The notes under the pieces: model-generated
Database searches by the model: none
What the model was told of the DNA's origin: nothing
What the model saw: only the letters and a program-made list of their open reading frames with translations
Shown: piece by piece, positions 38,529 through 47,961 of the stretch
Position numbering within the stretch: the stretch's first letter is position 1
Layout: every line of letters starts with the position of its first letter
From: Cellulosimicrobium sp. CUA-896
GTDB taxonomy: Bacteria; Actinomycetota; Actinomycetes; Actinomycetales; Cellulomonadaceae
Assembly: GCF_001942335.1 (NCBI RefSeq)
Contig: NZ_MKKH01000033.1
Span: 1 to 64,000, forward strand
Direction: 5' to 3'
DNA: 64,000 nt
Program-made: the position numbers and the translations under genes

Positions 38529-39029
38529 GTGACCGTTCCCGAGACCTCACCGTCGACCGACGTGACGTCGGCACCTTCGGCACCGTCGGCGGACGCCGCC
38601 GGGCCGCGGCTCGCGCTCGTCGACCTCGCCGCGGACGACCCGCGCTGGGACGCCGCGCTCCCCGTCCTCCAGGCGCTGCGCCCGCACCTCACGGCCGACC
38701 TCCTGCGCCAGGTGCTGGCCGACGACGCCCCGGGCCCGCGCTTCCTCGCGGCGTTCGACGGCGACGCGTGCCTCGGCGTCGCGGGCTGGCGCGTGATCGC
38801 GAACACGAGCGCCGTCCGCAAGCTCTACGTCGACGACCTCGTGACCGCGCCGCAGGCCCGGTCGCGCGGCGTCGGCGCCGCGCTGCTGGCCGAGCTCGAG
38901 CGGCGCGCCCGCGACGCCGGATGCGCCGTGCTGGACCTCGACTCGGGCGTCCAGCGGTTCGACGCGCACCGGTTCTACCTGCGCGAGCGGATGAGCATCA
39001 CGTCGCACCACTTCGCCAAGCCGCTCTGA
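38529..39029 (+). CDS. GNAT-family N-acetyltransferase
   Basis: 166 residues from the GTG at 38529. After a 25-residue Ser/Pro/Ala-rich start, a GNAT fold is visible with the acetyl-CoA loop TAPQARSRGVGAALLAELE and a C-terminal segment CAVLDLDSGVQRFDAHRFYLRERM, common in small-molecule or protein acetyltransferases of the RimI/YhbS type. The substrate is unknown. It stands alone between two hairpins. Confidence 0.85.
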   Translation: MTVPETSPSTDVTSAPSAPSADAAGPRLALVDLAADDPRWDAALPVLQALRPHLTADLLRQVLADDAPGPRFLAAFDGDACLGVAGWRVIANTSAVRKLYVDDLVTAPQARSRGVGAALLAELERRARDAGCAVLDLDSGVQRFDAHRFYLRERMSITSHHFAKPL

Positions 39030-39066
39030 GGCGGCGCGCTCGGAGGAAGCAAGAGCCCGCGACGAC

Positions 39067-39098
39067 GAGAGCCCCGCACCTCGTGGTGCGGGGCTCTC
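39067..39098. terminator. Shared terminator of the GNAT gene and tRNA-Gly
   Basis: Perfect 14-bp arms GAGAGCCCCGCACC (39067-39080) and GGTGCGGGGCTCTC (39085-39098) around TCGT, between convergent genes. Confidence 0.75.
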
Positions 39099-39106
39099 GG
39101 GCGCTG

Positions 39107-39177
39107 AGCGGGTGACGGGAATCGAACCCGCGCTGTCAGCTTGGGAAGCTGAAGTTCTACCATTGAACTACACCCGC
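39107..39177 (-). tRNA. tRNA-Gly (anticodon CCC)
   Basis: On the minus strand the acceptor arms are GCGGGTG and CACCCGC with discriminator T. The anticodon loop TTCCCAA, flanked by TCAGC and GCTGA, gives CCC. T-arm GCGGGTTCGATTCCCGT. 71 nt, CCA not encoded. Confidence 0.95.
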
Positions 39178-39180
39178 GCG

Positions 39181-39247
39181 GCGCTGGTGGCGCTCGCCGT
39201 GATCCCTCTGCGAGGATCTCGGCGAACCAGCGCGCGCCCCGATCATA
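39181..39247 (-). promoter_or_regulatory. tRNA-Gly -10 box and structured leader
   Basis: TATGAT on the minus strand (39242-39247) would start transcription near 39235. The leader then folds into a hairpin: GCGCTGGT with ACCAGCGC (plus-strand 39181-39188 and 39226-39233), and inside it TCGCCG-GATCC arms paired with one mismatch. No good -35 box is visible. Confidence 0.4.
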
Positions 39248-39290
39248 GCGGACGCGGCCGGTGATGACCGAACCGCTCCGAGGAGGCGTC

Positions 39291-39761
39291 GTGACCGAGA
39301 ACCCGTACCCGCAGCAGCCCGGACCCGACGCGCCGTACGGTGCGTCCGGCCGGCCGAGCGAGCCCGGCCAGCCGGGCGGGTACGGCCAGCCCGGCCAGCC
39401 GGGCGGGTACGGCCAGCCGGGCGCGGCCGGGCCGGTGCCGGGGTACGGCCAGCCCTACGGGTACCCGCCGCAGGGCGGGCCGGCCGGCTACCCCGGCGGG
39501 TACGACCCGAACCTCGACCCGACCGCGAAGTCCCGGCTCGCGGCCGGCCTGCTGGGGATCCTCCTCGGCAGCCTGGGGATCCACCGGTTCTACCTCGGGT
39601 ACACCGGCATCGGTCTCGTGATGCTCCTGCTCACGGTGCTGTCGGTCGGGTTCCTCGCGCCCCTCGTGGCGATCTGGGGCTTGGTCGAGGGCATCCTCTA
39701 CCTCACCGCGAAGCAGGGCACGTACGCCGTCGACTCGACGGGCCGCCCGCTGCGCGCCTGA
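39291..39761 (+). CDS. TM2-domain membrane protein with Gly/Pro/Gln/Tyr-rich N-terminus
   Basis: 156 residues from the GTG at 39291, chosen because AGGAGG ends five bases upstream; an earlier ATG at 39261 has no site. Residues 1-75 are a low-complexity run of GYGQPGQPG-type repeats. Residues about 80-145 are a TM2 domain: SRLAAGLLGILLGSLGIHRFYLGYTGIGL, then two hydrophobic helices joined by a short turn. TM2 proteins are small inner-membrane proteins of mostly unknown function. Confidence 0.88.
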   Translation: MTENPYPQQPGPDAPYGASGRPSEPGQPGGYGQPGQPGGYGQPGAAGPVPGYGQPYGYPPQGGPAGYPGGYDPNLDPTAKSRLAAGLLGILLGSLGIHRFYLGYTGIGLVMLLLTVLSVGFLAPLVAIWGLVEGILYLTAKQGTYAVDSTGRPLRA

Positions 39762-39810
39762 CGACGGCGGCGAGGACCGGCCGCCGCGGGTCCGTCGGGG
39801 GCGGGGCGCC

Positions 39811-40140
39811 TCAGATGCGGTAGTCGTCCCGCGAGGTCGGGTCCGGCGACGCCGCGCCGTTCGAGTGCTTGCCCGGCTCGGAGGAGCCGGAGGTCTGGCT
39901 CCGCACCGCGTCGGCGACCTTGCCGCCCTGCTCCTTGGCGACGCCCGCCACCTTCGCGCCCTGCTCCTTCGCCACGGTCGTGACCTTGTCCTGCGCGGAG
40001 TGCACGGCCGACTGGACGTCGTCCGACTGCCACAGCTCCTTGGCCTTGCCCCGGATCTCCTCGAAGCGCTCGCGTCCGGCGCGGGTGCCGAGCACGTAGC
40101 CGACGCCGATCCCGACGACGAGGGCGAGCTTCGACTTCAT
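39811..40140 (-). CDS. YtxH-like small membrane-anchored protein
   Basis: 109 residues. An N-terminal hydrophobic segment with GVGYVLGTRAGRERFEEIRGKA is typical of YtxH-domain proteins, followed by a charged amphipathic region with two GAKVAGVAKEQGGKV-like repeats and a polar tail. AAGGAGACC sits before the ATG. The family is often general-stress related in Firmicutes; the function here is unknown. Confidence 0.75.
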   Translation of the reverse strand: MKSKLALVVGIGVGYVLGTRAGRERFEEIRGKAKELWQSDDVQSAVHSAQDKVTTVAKEQGAKVAGVAKEQGGKVADAVRSQTSGSSEPGKHSNGAASPDPTSRDDYRI

Positions 40141-40267
40141 GGTGGTCTCCTTCGTTCGGGTGCCGGACGGTGGTCCGGCGTGCGGTTGCCAGCGACGTTA
40201 GCGACGCCGCGGCTCGTTCGCGCGGGCAGGCGCCGGGCAGGGCGGGGGTGTCGGCTAGCGTGTCCCC

Positions 40268-40843
40268 GTGCTGCTCTCCGACCGCGACATCCGCGCCGAG
40301 CTCGACGCCGGCCGCGTCGAGCTGGACCCGTACGACCCGTCGATGCTGCAGCCGTCGAGCATCGACGTGCGGCTGGACCGGTTCTTCCGGCTGTTCGACA
40401 ACCACAAGTACCCGTTCATCGACCCGTCGCAGGACCAGCCGGACCTCACGCGGCTCGTGGAGGTGGACGCGGCGGAGCCGTTCGTCCTGCACCCGGGCGA
40501 GTTCGTGCTCGGGTCGACGTTCGAGGCGGTGACGCTGCCCGACGACGTCGCGGCGCGCCTCGAGGGCAAGTCGAGCCTGGGTCGGCTGGGGCTGCTCACG
40601 CATTCCACCGCCGGGTTCATCGACCCCGGCTTCTCCGGCCACGTCACGCTCGAGCTGAGCAACGTGGCGACCCTGCCCATCACGCTGTGGCCCGGCATGA
40701 AGATCGGCCAGCTCTGCTTCTTCCGGCTGTCGTCGCCGGCGGAGAACCCGTACGGCGCGAGCGTGTACGGCTCGCGCTACCAGGGGCAACGGGGGCCGAC
40801 GGCGTCGCGCTCCTGGCAGAACTTCCACCGCACCGAGGTCTGA
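40268..40843 (+). CDS. dcd: dCTP deaminase
   Basis: 191 residues from the GTG at 40268. Family motifs are [20 protein letters not shown], the active-site region [33 protein letters not shown] and the C-terminal [15 protein letters not shown]. It makes dUTP (or, in the bifunctional actinobacterial/archaeal type, dUMP) from dCTP for dTTP synthesis. The THSTAGF context resembles the bifunctional deaminase:dUTPase group, which I infer but cannot prove. The next gene starts eight bases downstream. Confidence 0.95.
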   Translation: MLLSDRDIRAELDAGRVELDPYDPSMLQPSSIDVRLDRFFRLFDNHKYPFIDPSQDQPDLTRLVEVDAAEPFVLHPGEFVLGSTFEAVTLPDDVAARLEGKSSLGRLGLLTHSTAGFIDPGFSGHVTLELSNVATLPITLWPGMKIGQLCFFRLSSPAENPYGASVYGSRYQGQRGPTASRSWQNFHRTEV

Positions 40844-40850
40844 GGCGCCC

Positions 40851-41924
40851 GTGACCACCCTTCCTCCGCTGCCGCACCCGGACGGGCCCGGCCCCGCGCA
40901 GGCCCACCAGGCGCGCCACCTGCTCGGGGTCCCGGGCGACGTGCTCGTCGACGAGCTGGAGACCCTCGCGCTGTCGCGGTTCGCCGGAGCCCGGTGGGAC
41001 GTCGCCCCCGTGGGCGCCGAGCCCCTCGTGCCGCCGGCGCGCACAGCCTCCCCGGGGCAGCCCGGCGTCCTGCGGACGTCCCGCCACTCGACGCTCACCG
41101 GTCCGTACTCGCCCGCGGGAGCAGGTCTCCCGCCGGGCACGGCGCTCGTGCTCGACGTCGTGTGCCCGCGCGAGCGCGGCGAGGCGCCGTACCCCGGGGG
41201 CGGGGACCGCGACGGCGTCGGCCGGGCCTTCCCGGCGGGTCTGCCCGTCCGGGAGGAGGAACGGGTCGTCACGTGGCTGGTCGCGGCCGCGCGCCGCCTC
41301 GGCGGGTCGGTGCGCACCGACGTCGGCCACCCGGCGTCGCCCGGCGTGGTCCTCACCCCCGACCCCGGCGCCGCCGTCGACATGAGCCTGTACTCGGACG
41401 TCTGGCTGGAGCCGACGGCCGCGCTCGCGCTCGTCGCGCGCCAGCACCCGCGCACGACGCTCGCCACCGAGGGCGCCTCCTACGGGGGCCCGCCGAAGGG
41501 GATCGCCGAGCTGCCGCTGTACCCCGGCGAGAAGATGGACCCGGAGCTGCGCCGGTCGATCCACGCCGCGGCGGACGGCGTCGACATCCGGGCGCTCACG
41601 ACCGGTTCGGTGCTCGACGGCTACGGGTTGCTCGTGGACCTCGGCCTGGACGGGCTCGTGGCCGTCGAGGTGGGCGGGGAGGACCAGCTCCCGCTGCTGC
41701 TGCGCGGTCTGCCGTGGGCGGCCGACGGCGCGGTGTCCTACCGCGTCCGGTGGGAGCCGCGGGACCTCCTCGAGTCGCAGGAGGAGCAGCCCTCCATGGA
41801 GCACCGCGTGGCGCGCAAGCGCGCCGCCGGGGTGGTCGCGCAGGTCGTCGGGACGCTGCACGACGCGGTGGGCGGCGAGATCGCGGACGAGGCCGAGTTC
41901 CTCGTCGACCGCGAGGACCTCTGA
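40851..41924 (+). CDS. Conserved hypothetical protein downstream of dcd
   Basis: 357 residues, soluble, no signal peptide or membrane segment. I do not recognise the family. Visible features are a segment LALVARQHPRTTLATEGASYGGPPKGI, GSVLDGYGLLVDLGLDGLVAVEVGGEDQLP and a charged C-terminus (QPSMEHRVARKRAAGVVAQVVGTLHDAVGGEI). Codon use and GC skew match its neighbours. The eight-base gap to dcd indicates co-transcription. Confidence 0.7.
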   Translation: MTTLPPLPHPDGPGPAQAHQARHLLGVPGDVLVDELETLALSRFAGARWDVAPVGAEPLVPPARTASPGQPGVLRTSRHSTLTGPYSPAGAGLPPGTALVLDVVCPRERGEAPYPGGGDRDGVGRAFPAGLPVREEERVVTWLVAAARRLGGSVRTDVGHPASPGVVLTPDPGAAVDMSLYSDVWLEPTAALALVARQHPRTTLATEGASYGGPPKGIAELPLYPGEKMDPELRRSIHAAADGVDIRALTTGSVLDGYGLLVDLGLDGLVAVEVGGEDQLPLLLRGLPWAADGAVSYRVRWEPRDLLESQEEQPSMEHRVARKRAAGVVAQVVGTLHDAVGGEIADEAEFLVDREDL

Positions 41925-42028
41925 CGCCCCGCTGCCACCCGTCGCCCCCGGCGCACCGGCGGTGCGGTGAGAGGCGGGTCACGCGCCCGGCCGCGCGCGC
42001 CCGGGCGCGGCCCGGCGCGCCGTCCGCG

Positions 42029-42034
42029 TAAAAT
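42029..42034 (+). promoter_or_regulatory. Putative -10 box of the mnh operon
   Basis: TAAAAT is the only AT-rich hexamer in the 238-bp gap before mnhA. Start near 42041 would leave a leader of about 120 bases with GACGTG/CACGTC pairing potential. No clear -35 box. Confidence 0.35.
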
Positions 42035-42162
42035 GGTCGTGGCCGACGTGGCTCCGTCACGTCACGGCCCCGTGCCGTCGTGCGCACCGCCCCCGGTGCC
42101 ACGACGAGTGACAAGTCCAGGCAACACCCGCCCACCCGCCCCCGACCCGGACGGAGCGGCCC

Positions 42163-45100
42163 GTGCTCTTCGTGCTCGTCGCACATCTCGCGATGGCACT
42201 GGGCGCGCCCGCACTCGTGTCGCTGCTGGGCCGGCGGGCGTTCCTCGTCATGGCGCTCGCGCCGGCGTCGGCCGCCGTCTACGCGCTGAGCTGGACGTCG
42301 CGGGTCATGGAGGGCGAGCACCCGACGAGCGTGCACGCGTGGGTGCCGGGCCTCGGGCTCGAGCTGGCGTTCCGCATGGACACGCTGTCGTGGCTCATGC
42401 TGCTGCTCGTCGGGGGCGTGGGCGCGCTCGTGCTCGTCTACTGCTCCGCGTACTTCTCGCCGACCGCCCACGGGCTGCGCCGGTTCGGCGGCACGCTGAC
42501 CGCGTTCGCCGGGGCCATGGTCGGCCTCGTCGTCGCGGACGACGTGCTGCTCCTGTTCGTGTTCTGGGAGCTCACGACCGTCTTCTCCTACCTGCTCATC
42601 GGGCACTACGCCGACCGCAAGGCGGGGCGGCGCGCGGCCATGCAGGCGATCGTCGTCACGACCGGCGGCGGCCTCGCGATGCTCGTCGGGCTCGTCGTGC
42701 TCGGCGTGCAGGCGGGGACGTACCGGCTGTCGGAGATCGTCGCCGACCCGCCGACGGGCGGCGCGGTGACGGCGGCGGTCGTGTGCCTCCTCGTCGGGGC
42801 GGCCACGAAGTCCGCGCTGATCCCGTTCCACTTCTGGCTCCCCGCCGCGATGGCCGCCCCGACGCCCGTGAGCGCTTACCTGCACGCGGCGGCGATGGTC
42901 AAGGCGGGCGTCTACCTCGTCGCGCGCTTCGCCCCCGCCTACTCGGACACGACGGTGTGGCGGGTGCTCGTCGTCGCGCTCGGCGCCGGCACGATGCTCG
43001 TCGGCGGCTACCGCGCCCTGCGCCAGTACGACCTCAAGCTCGTCCTCGCCTTCGGGACCGTGAGCCAACTCGGGTTCATCGTCCTGCTCGTGGGTCTCGG
43101 CACGCAGGCGCCGCCCTCGCCGGCCTCGCGATGATCGGCGCGCACGCGATGTTCAAGGCGACGCTGTTCCTCGTCGTCGGCGCGGTCGACGCCGCGACGG
43201 GCACCCGTGACCTGCGGCGTCTCACCGGCGTCGGCCGCGCGCTGCCGTGGACCGCCACGGCCGGCGCGCTCGCGACGGCGTCCATGATCGGGCTGCCCCC
43301 GCTCGCCGGCTACGTCGCGAAGGAGGCCGCGCTGGAGGGCCTGCTGCACGGGCAGGGACCCGCCTGGGTCGACGCCGTGGCGCTCTGGTCGGTCGTCGTG
43401 GGCTCGATGCTCACGACCGCGTACAGCCTGCGCTTCTGGTGGGGCGCGTTCTCGTCGCACAAGCGTTTCGCGGGCGCCCCCGTCCGCGCCAACGAGCACC
43501 TCGACCTGCGCGCGCCGCGCGGTCCGGCCGTCGAGCCCGAGGAGCCGCTGGTCGACCCGGCACGGATCAAGCCGCTGCCCGTCCTGCTCGTCGCGCCGGC
43601 CGTCGTGCTCGCCGTGCTGGGCCTCGTCGTCGGCCTGGTCCCGCACCTCGGCGAGGAGCTGCTGCAGCCGTACGCCGCGTCGTACCCCACGGGCGAGCCC
43701 GGGCACCTCGTGCTGTGGGCCGGTCTCACCCCGGCGCTCGCGCTGACGGTGCTGATCCTCGTCGTCGGCGTGCTGCTCTTCTGGCAGCGGTCGCGCGTCG
43801 AGCGGTTCCAGGCATCGCTGTGGCACGTCCCCGAGGCGGACGTCGCCTACCGGCGGGTCATGCGCCGGCTCGACGACGTCGCGGCCGACGTCACCGCGGT
43901 GACGCAGCGCGGTTCCCTGCCGTTCTACCTCGGCATCATGCTCCTCGCGCTCGCCCTCGGGCCGGGGCTCGTCATGGTCGTGCAGACGAGCTGGCCCGAC
44001 CAGCTCAAGGCGTGGGACCGTCCCGCCCAGCTCGCGGCCGTCCTCGCGATCTGCGTGGCCTCGGTGCTGGCCGCACGGTCGCGGCGCCGCCTCAAGGCCG
44101 TGGTCCTCATCGGCATCGCCGGCTACGGCAACGCGGTGCTCTTCCTGCTGCACGGGGCACCCGACCTCGCGCTGACGCAGGTGCTCGTCGAGACCGTCAC
44201 GCTCGTCGTCATGGTGCTCGTCCTGCGGCGCCTGCCCCCGTACTTCTCCGACCGGCCCCTCGCCGCGAGCCGCTGGGTCCGGCTGGGCATCGGCGTCGCG
44301 GTCGGTGTCGCGATGATGGGGCTCGCGCTCGTCGCCCCGCTCGCGCGCGTCGCCGTCCCCATCTCCGTGGACTTCCCCGAGGAGGCCTACGCGTGGGGCG
44401 GCGGCAAGAACATCGTCAACGTCACGCTGGTCGACATCCGCGCCTGGGACACCATGGGCGAGATCTCGGTCCTGCTCGCGGCGGCCACCGGCGTCGCGTC
44501 GCTCGTGTTCCTGCGCGTGCGCAGCGGAGAGGTCCTGCGGACCGCGGACGCGCGGGTCGTGCGAGGGCCGCAGGGGCAGGGCATCTGGGGCGGCGAGCCG
44601 GACCCGGGCGCCGCGCTGCGCCGGCGCGGGGTGACCGACGAGTCCCAGCCGCGCATGTCCGTGTGGCTCTCGGCGGGCCGCACGCTCGCGCCGCAGCGGC
44701 GGTCGGTGATCTTCGAGGTCGTCACGCGCGTCCTGTTCCACTCGATGATCGTCTTTGCGCTCTTCCTGCTCTTCGCCGGGCACAACAACCCCGGCGGCGG
44801 GTTCGCGGCGGGGCTCGTCGTCGGCATCGCGCTCGTCGTGCGCTACCTCGCGGGCGGGCGGTACGAGCTCGGCGAGGCGGCGCCCGTCCACCCGGGCATC
44901 CTCCTGGGCCTCGGCCTGTTCCTGTCCGCCGGCGTCGGCCTCGTGCCGCTGCTCCTCGGCGGGTCCGTGCTGCAGAGCGCGATCATCGACCTCACGCTCC
45001 CGGTGTTCGGCCACGTCAAGCTCGTCACCACGCTGTTCTTCGACATCGGGGTGTTCCTCGTCGTCGTCGGGCTCGTGCTCGACATCCTGCGCACCCTCGG

Positions 45101-45212
45101 CGCCGAGATCGACCGGCAGGGCGAGCGGGCGGCGCTCGGCCGCGAGCCGGGGGAGGACACCGACCCCCTGTCGGCGCTGGAGCCCGACGCGATCGGAGGA
45201 GGCCGGCGATGA
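42163..45212 (+). CDS. mnhA: Mrp/Mnh Na+/H+ antiporter subunit A fused to subunit B (one frameshift)
   Basis: About 1,016 residues after repair. The first two thirds are an NuoL/MrpA-like channel with many helices (WELTTVFSYLLIGHYADRKAGRRAA, TKSALIPFHFWLPAAMAAPTPVSAYLHAAAMVKAG, the broken-helix lysine region YDLKLVLAFGTVSQLGF). The C-terminal part has the MrpA extra helices and an MnhB domain (VIFEVVTRVLFHSMIVFALFLLFAGHNNPGGGFAAGLV). A/B fusion is common in actinobacteria. The complex exports Na+ in exchange for protons and supports salt and alkali tolerance. The frame breaks near 43108-43112; adding one G gives TQAAALAGLAMIGAHAMFKATLF. The next gene overlaps by ATGA. Confidence 0.93.
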
Positions 45213-45724
45213 GCGACATCGACATGACCCCGAGCGTCGTGCTCGTCCTCGCGATCGGCGTGCTGTTCGCCGCCGGCGTCTACCTGCTGCTCGAGCGCAG
45301 CCTCACGCGCGTCCTGCTCGGCTTCATCCTCCTCGGCAACGGCGCGAACCTGCTGTTCCTCGTGGCGGGCGGGCGCGCCGGGGGAGCGCCGCTCGTCGGC
45401 ACGACGCCCGAGGACGAGATGAGCGACCCGCTCGTGCAGGCGATGGTGCTGACCGCCATCGTCATCACGCTGGGGTTCACCGCGTTCGTCCTCGCCATGG
45501 CGTACCGCTCGTGGCAGCTCCACGGCCACGACGAGGTCCAGGACGATCTCGAGGACCGCCGGGTCGCGCGGCAGGCCGCGCGCAACGCCCCGGCGTTCGA
45601 GGACCTCGACACGGAGGAGAGCGGACAGACGCTCGACGACGAGGCCGCGCAGGTGCGCGACGAGACCGACGCGGACGGCGACGGTGTCACGGACCGACGG
45701 CTCGACGACGAGGGGCGGCGCTGA
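45209..45724 (+). CDS. mnhC: Mrp/Mnh antiporter subunit C with acidic C-terminal tail
   Basis: 171 residues. Three helices in the first 105 residues match NuoK/MrpC (VYLLLERSLTRVLLGFILLGNGANLLFLV; DPLVQAMVLTAIVITLGFTAFVLAMAYR). The last 65 residues form a very acidic cytoplasmic tail containing DADGDGVTD, a calcium-loop-like motif, and a repeated DDE pattern. MrpC proteins are usually about 110-150 residues, so the tail is an addition. It overlaps mnhA (ATGA) and mnhD (TGATG). Confidence 0.93.
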   Translation: MSDIDMTPSVVLVLAIGVLFAAGVYLLLERSLTRVLLGFILLGNGANLLFLVAGGRAGGAPLVGTTPEDEMSDPLVQAMVLTAIVITLGFTAFVLAMAYRSWQLHGHDEVQDDLEDRRVARQAARNAPAFEDLDTEESGQTLDDEAAQVRDETDADGDGVTDRRLDDEGRR

Positions 45725-47289
45725 TGGACCTGGTCGAGGTCTCCAAGGCGCTCGTCCCGCTGCCGGTGGCCCTGCCGCTCGTCGCGGCCGGCCTGACGCT
45801 CGCGCTGTGGCGCCACCCCCGCGCGCAGCGGATCATCACGGCGACCACGCTCGCCGTCGTCCTCGGCGTGTCGGTCGTGCTGCTGGTGGCGGCCGACGGC
45901 GGGCCCGTCGTCGTGGACGTCGGGGAGTGGGCGGCGCCCGTCGGCATCGACCTCATCGCGGACCGGCTGTCGGCGCTGATGCTCACCGTGTCGAGCTTCG
46001 TCATGCTCTGCGTCCTGCTGTACTCGCTCGCGCAGGGCGTGGCGGACGGCGACGACGAGACGCCCGTCGCGATCTACCACCCGACCTTCATGGTGCTCGC
46101 CGCCGGCGTGTTCAACGCGTTCCTCTCGGGTGACCTGTTCAACCTCTACGTGGGGTTCGAGATCTTCCTCGCCGCGAGCTACGTGCTGCTCACGCTCGGC
46201 GGCACCGGGGAGCGCATCCGCGCGGGGTCGATCTACGTCGTCGTCGCGCTGCTGTCGTCGATCATCTTCCTCGTCGCCATCGCCGTGACGTACGCGGCGA
46301 CGGGCACGGTGAACCTCGCGCAGCTCTCCGAGCGGTTCGCCGAGATCGACCCCGGTGTCGCGACGACCATCCAGCTCCTGCTGCTCCTCGCGTTCGGGAT
46401 CAAGGCGGCGCTGTTCCCCCTCTCGGCGTGGCTGCCCGACTCGTACCCGACGGCTCCCGCGCCCGTCACGGCCGTGTTCGCCGGCCTGCTCACCAAGGTG
46501 GGCGTGTACGCGATCATCCGGACGCAGACCCTGCTCTTCCCCGGCGGGCGGCTCGACGACCTGCTCCTGTGGCTCGCGCTCGCGACGATGATCGTCGGCA
46601 TCCTCGGCGCCGTGGCCCAGAACGACATCAAGCGACTGCTGTCGTTCACCCTCGTGAGCCACATCGGGTTCATGATCTTCGGGATCGCGCTCGCGTCCGA
46701 GCCGGGCATGGCGGCGGCCGTCTTCTACGTCGTGCACCACATCACCGTGCAGACGACGCTGTTCCTCGTCGTGGGTCTCGTCGAGCGCCGTGGCGGGTCG
46801 ACGTCCCTCGACCGGCTCGGCGGTCTCGCCAAGCTCGCGCCGGGCCTGGCGATCCTGTTCTTCGTCCCGGCGATGAACCTCGCGGGCATCCCGCCGCTGT
46901 CCGGGTTCCTCGGCAAGCTCGGCCTCCTCGAGGAGGGCGTCGCGCAGGGCACGCCGCTCACGTGGGCGCTCGTCGTGGGGTCCGTCGTCACCTCCCTGCT
47001 CACGCTCTACGCGATCGTCAAGGCGTGGAACAAGGCGTTCTGGCAGACGCCGCCCGTCGAGATCCCGGAGTCGGTGCGGCTGCCGCGCGGCATGGTCGGC
47101 CCGGCGACGGCGCTCGTCGCCTTCGGGGTGGCGCTCACCGTGGTCGCCGGCCCGCTCTACGCGTACACCGAGCGGGCCGCGGCGACGCTCCTCGACGGTC
47201 ACACCTACGTGGACGCGGTCTTCCCCGACGGCTCGGGGCGCGGCCAGGGCGTCTCGAGCGACGTCGCGGAGGAGGGCGAGGGCTCGTGA
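45724..47289 (+). CDS. mnhD: Mrp/Mnh antiporter subunit D
   Basis: 521 residues, NuoN/MrpD-like proton channel with about 14 helices. Motifs are GDLFNLYVGFEIFLAASYVLLTLGG, FGIKAALFPLSAWLPDSYPTAPAPVTAVFAGLLTKVGVYAIIR and NDIKRLLSFTLVSHIGFMIFG, which carry the conserved lysines and glutamate of the proton path. Intact frame. It shares bases with mnhC (TGATG) and mnhE (GTGA). Confidence 0.95.
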   Translation: MDLVEVSKALVPLPVALPLVAAGLTLALWRHPRAQRIITATTLAVVLGVSVVLLVAADGGPVVVDVGEWAAPVGIDLIADRLSALMLTVSSFVMLCVLLYSLAQGVADGDDETPVAIYHPTFMVLAAGVFNAFLSGDLFNLYVGFEIFLAASYVLLTLGGTGERIRAGSIYVVVALLSSIIFLVAIAVTYAATGTVNLAQLSERFAEIDPGVATTIQLLLLLAFGIKAALFPLSAWLPDSYPTAPAPVTAVFAGLLTKVGVYAIIRTQTLLFPGGRLDDLLLWLALATMIVGILGAVAQNDIKRLLSFTLVSHIGFMIFGIALASEPGMAAAVFYVVHHITVQTTLFLVVGLVERRGGSTSLDRLGGLAKLAPGLAILFFVPAMNLAGIPPLSGFLGKLGLLEEGVAQGTPLTWALVVGSVVTSLLTLYAIVKAWNKAFWQTPPVEIPESVRLPRGMVGPATALVAFGVALTVVAGPLYAYTERAAATLLDGHTYVDAVFPDGSGRGQGVSSDVAEEGEGS

Positions 47290-47942
47290 ACAGCCTCCAC
47301 CGTCGCCGCAGCACGCTGACGAGCGGGCCGTTCCGGCGCCTGACGACGCAGTGGCGCACCGTCGCCTGGCTGACGCTCGTGTGGGTGGCGCTCTGGGGAG
47401 ACCTGTCGTGGGGCAACGTCGTGGCCGGGGTCGTCATCGCCTGCGCGGTGATGGTGCTCCTGCCGCTGCCGTCCGTCGCCACACGGGGCACCGCGCGCCC
47501 GTGGCCCGTGCTCGTGCTGCTCGCGCGCTTCGTGTCCGACTTGTTCACCGCGTCCTTCCAGGTCGCGGCGCTGGCGGTCGACCCGCGCCGCACGGCCCAC
47601 GGGGCGGTCGTGGGCGTGCGGCTGCGGAACCCGTCCGACGTCTACATGACGCTGACGGCCGAGCTCACGTCCCTCGTGCCGGGCTCGCTCGTCATCGAGG
47701 CGCACCGCCTCACCGGGATGCTGTACCTGCACGTGCTCGACGTCGACCAGGCGGGCGGCATCGAGAAGGTCCGTGCGGACACGCTCGCGCTCGAGGCCCG
47801 TGTGCTCCACGCGTTCGCCACGAACGACGAGCTGCGTGCCGCCGGGCTCTACCAGCGGGAGGACGCCGACCCGGTCGCGCCGCGCACGGGCGGCGGTCGG
47901 CCAGGACGCGCGACCGGTGCGGACGAAGGGACGGGGACGTGA
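47286..47942 (+). CDS. mnhE: Mrp/Mnh antiporter subunit E
   Basis: 218 residues from a GTG overlapping the mnhD stop. Two N-terminal helices, then the MrpE motif LARFVSDLFTASFQVAALAVDPRR and the soluble domain NPSDVYMTLTAELTSLVPGSLVIEAHR ... LYLHVLDVD. The C-terminal 25 residues are a polar Gly/Arg-rich tail. Required for assembly of the complex in studied Mrp systems. Confidence 0.92.
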   Translation: MNSLHRRRSTLTSGPFRRLTTQWRTVAWLTLVWVALWGDLSWGNVVAGVVIACAVMVLLPLPSVATRGTARPWPVLVLLARFVSDLFTASFQVAALAVDPRRTAHGAVVGVRLRNPSDVYMTLTAELTSLVPGSLVIEAHRLTGMLYLHVLDVDQAGGIEKVRADTLALEARVLHAFATNDELRAAGLYQREDADPVAPRTGGGRPGRATGADEGTGT

Positions 47943-47961
47943 GCAGGGAGGTGGCAGGGCG

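Noticed and set aside
41925-42162. Riboswitch in the leader of the mnh operon
   Set aside because: Only short GACGTG/CACGTC pairing is visible and no known aptamer pattern could be recognised.
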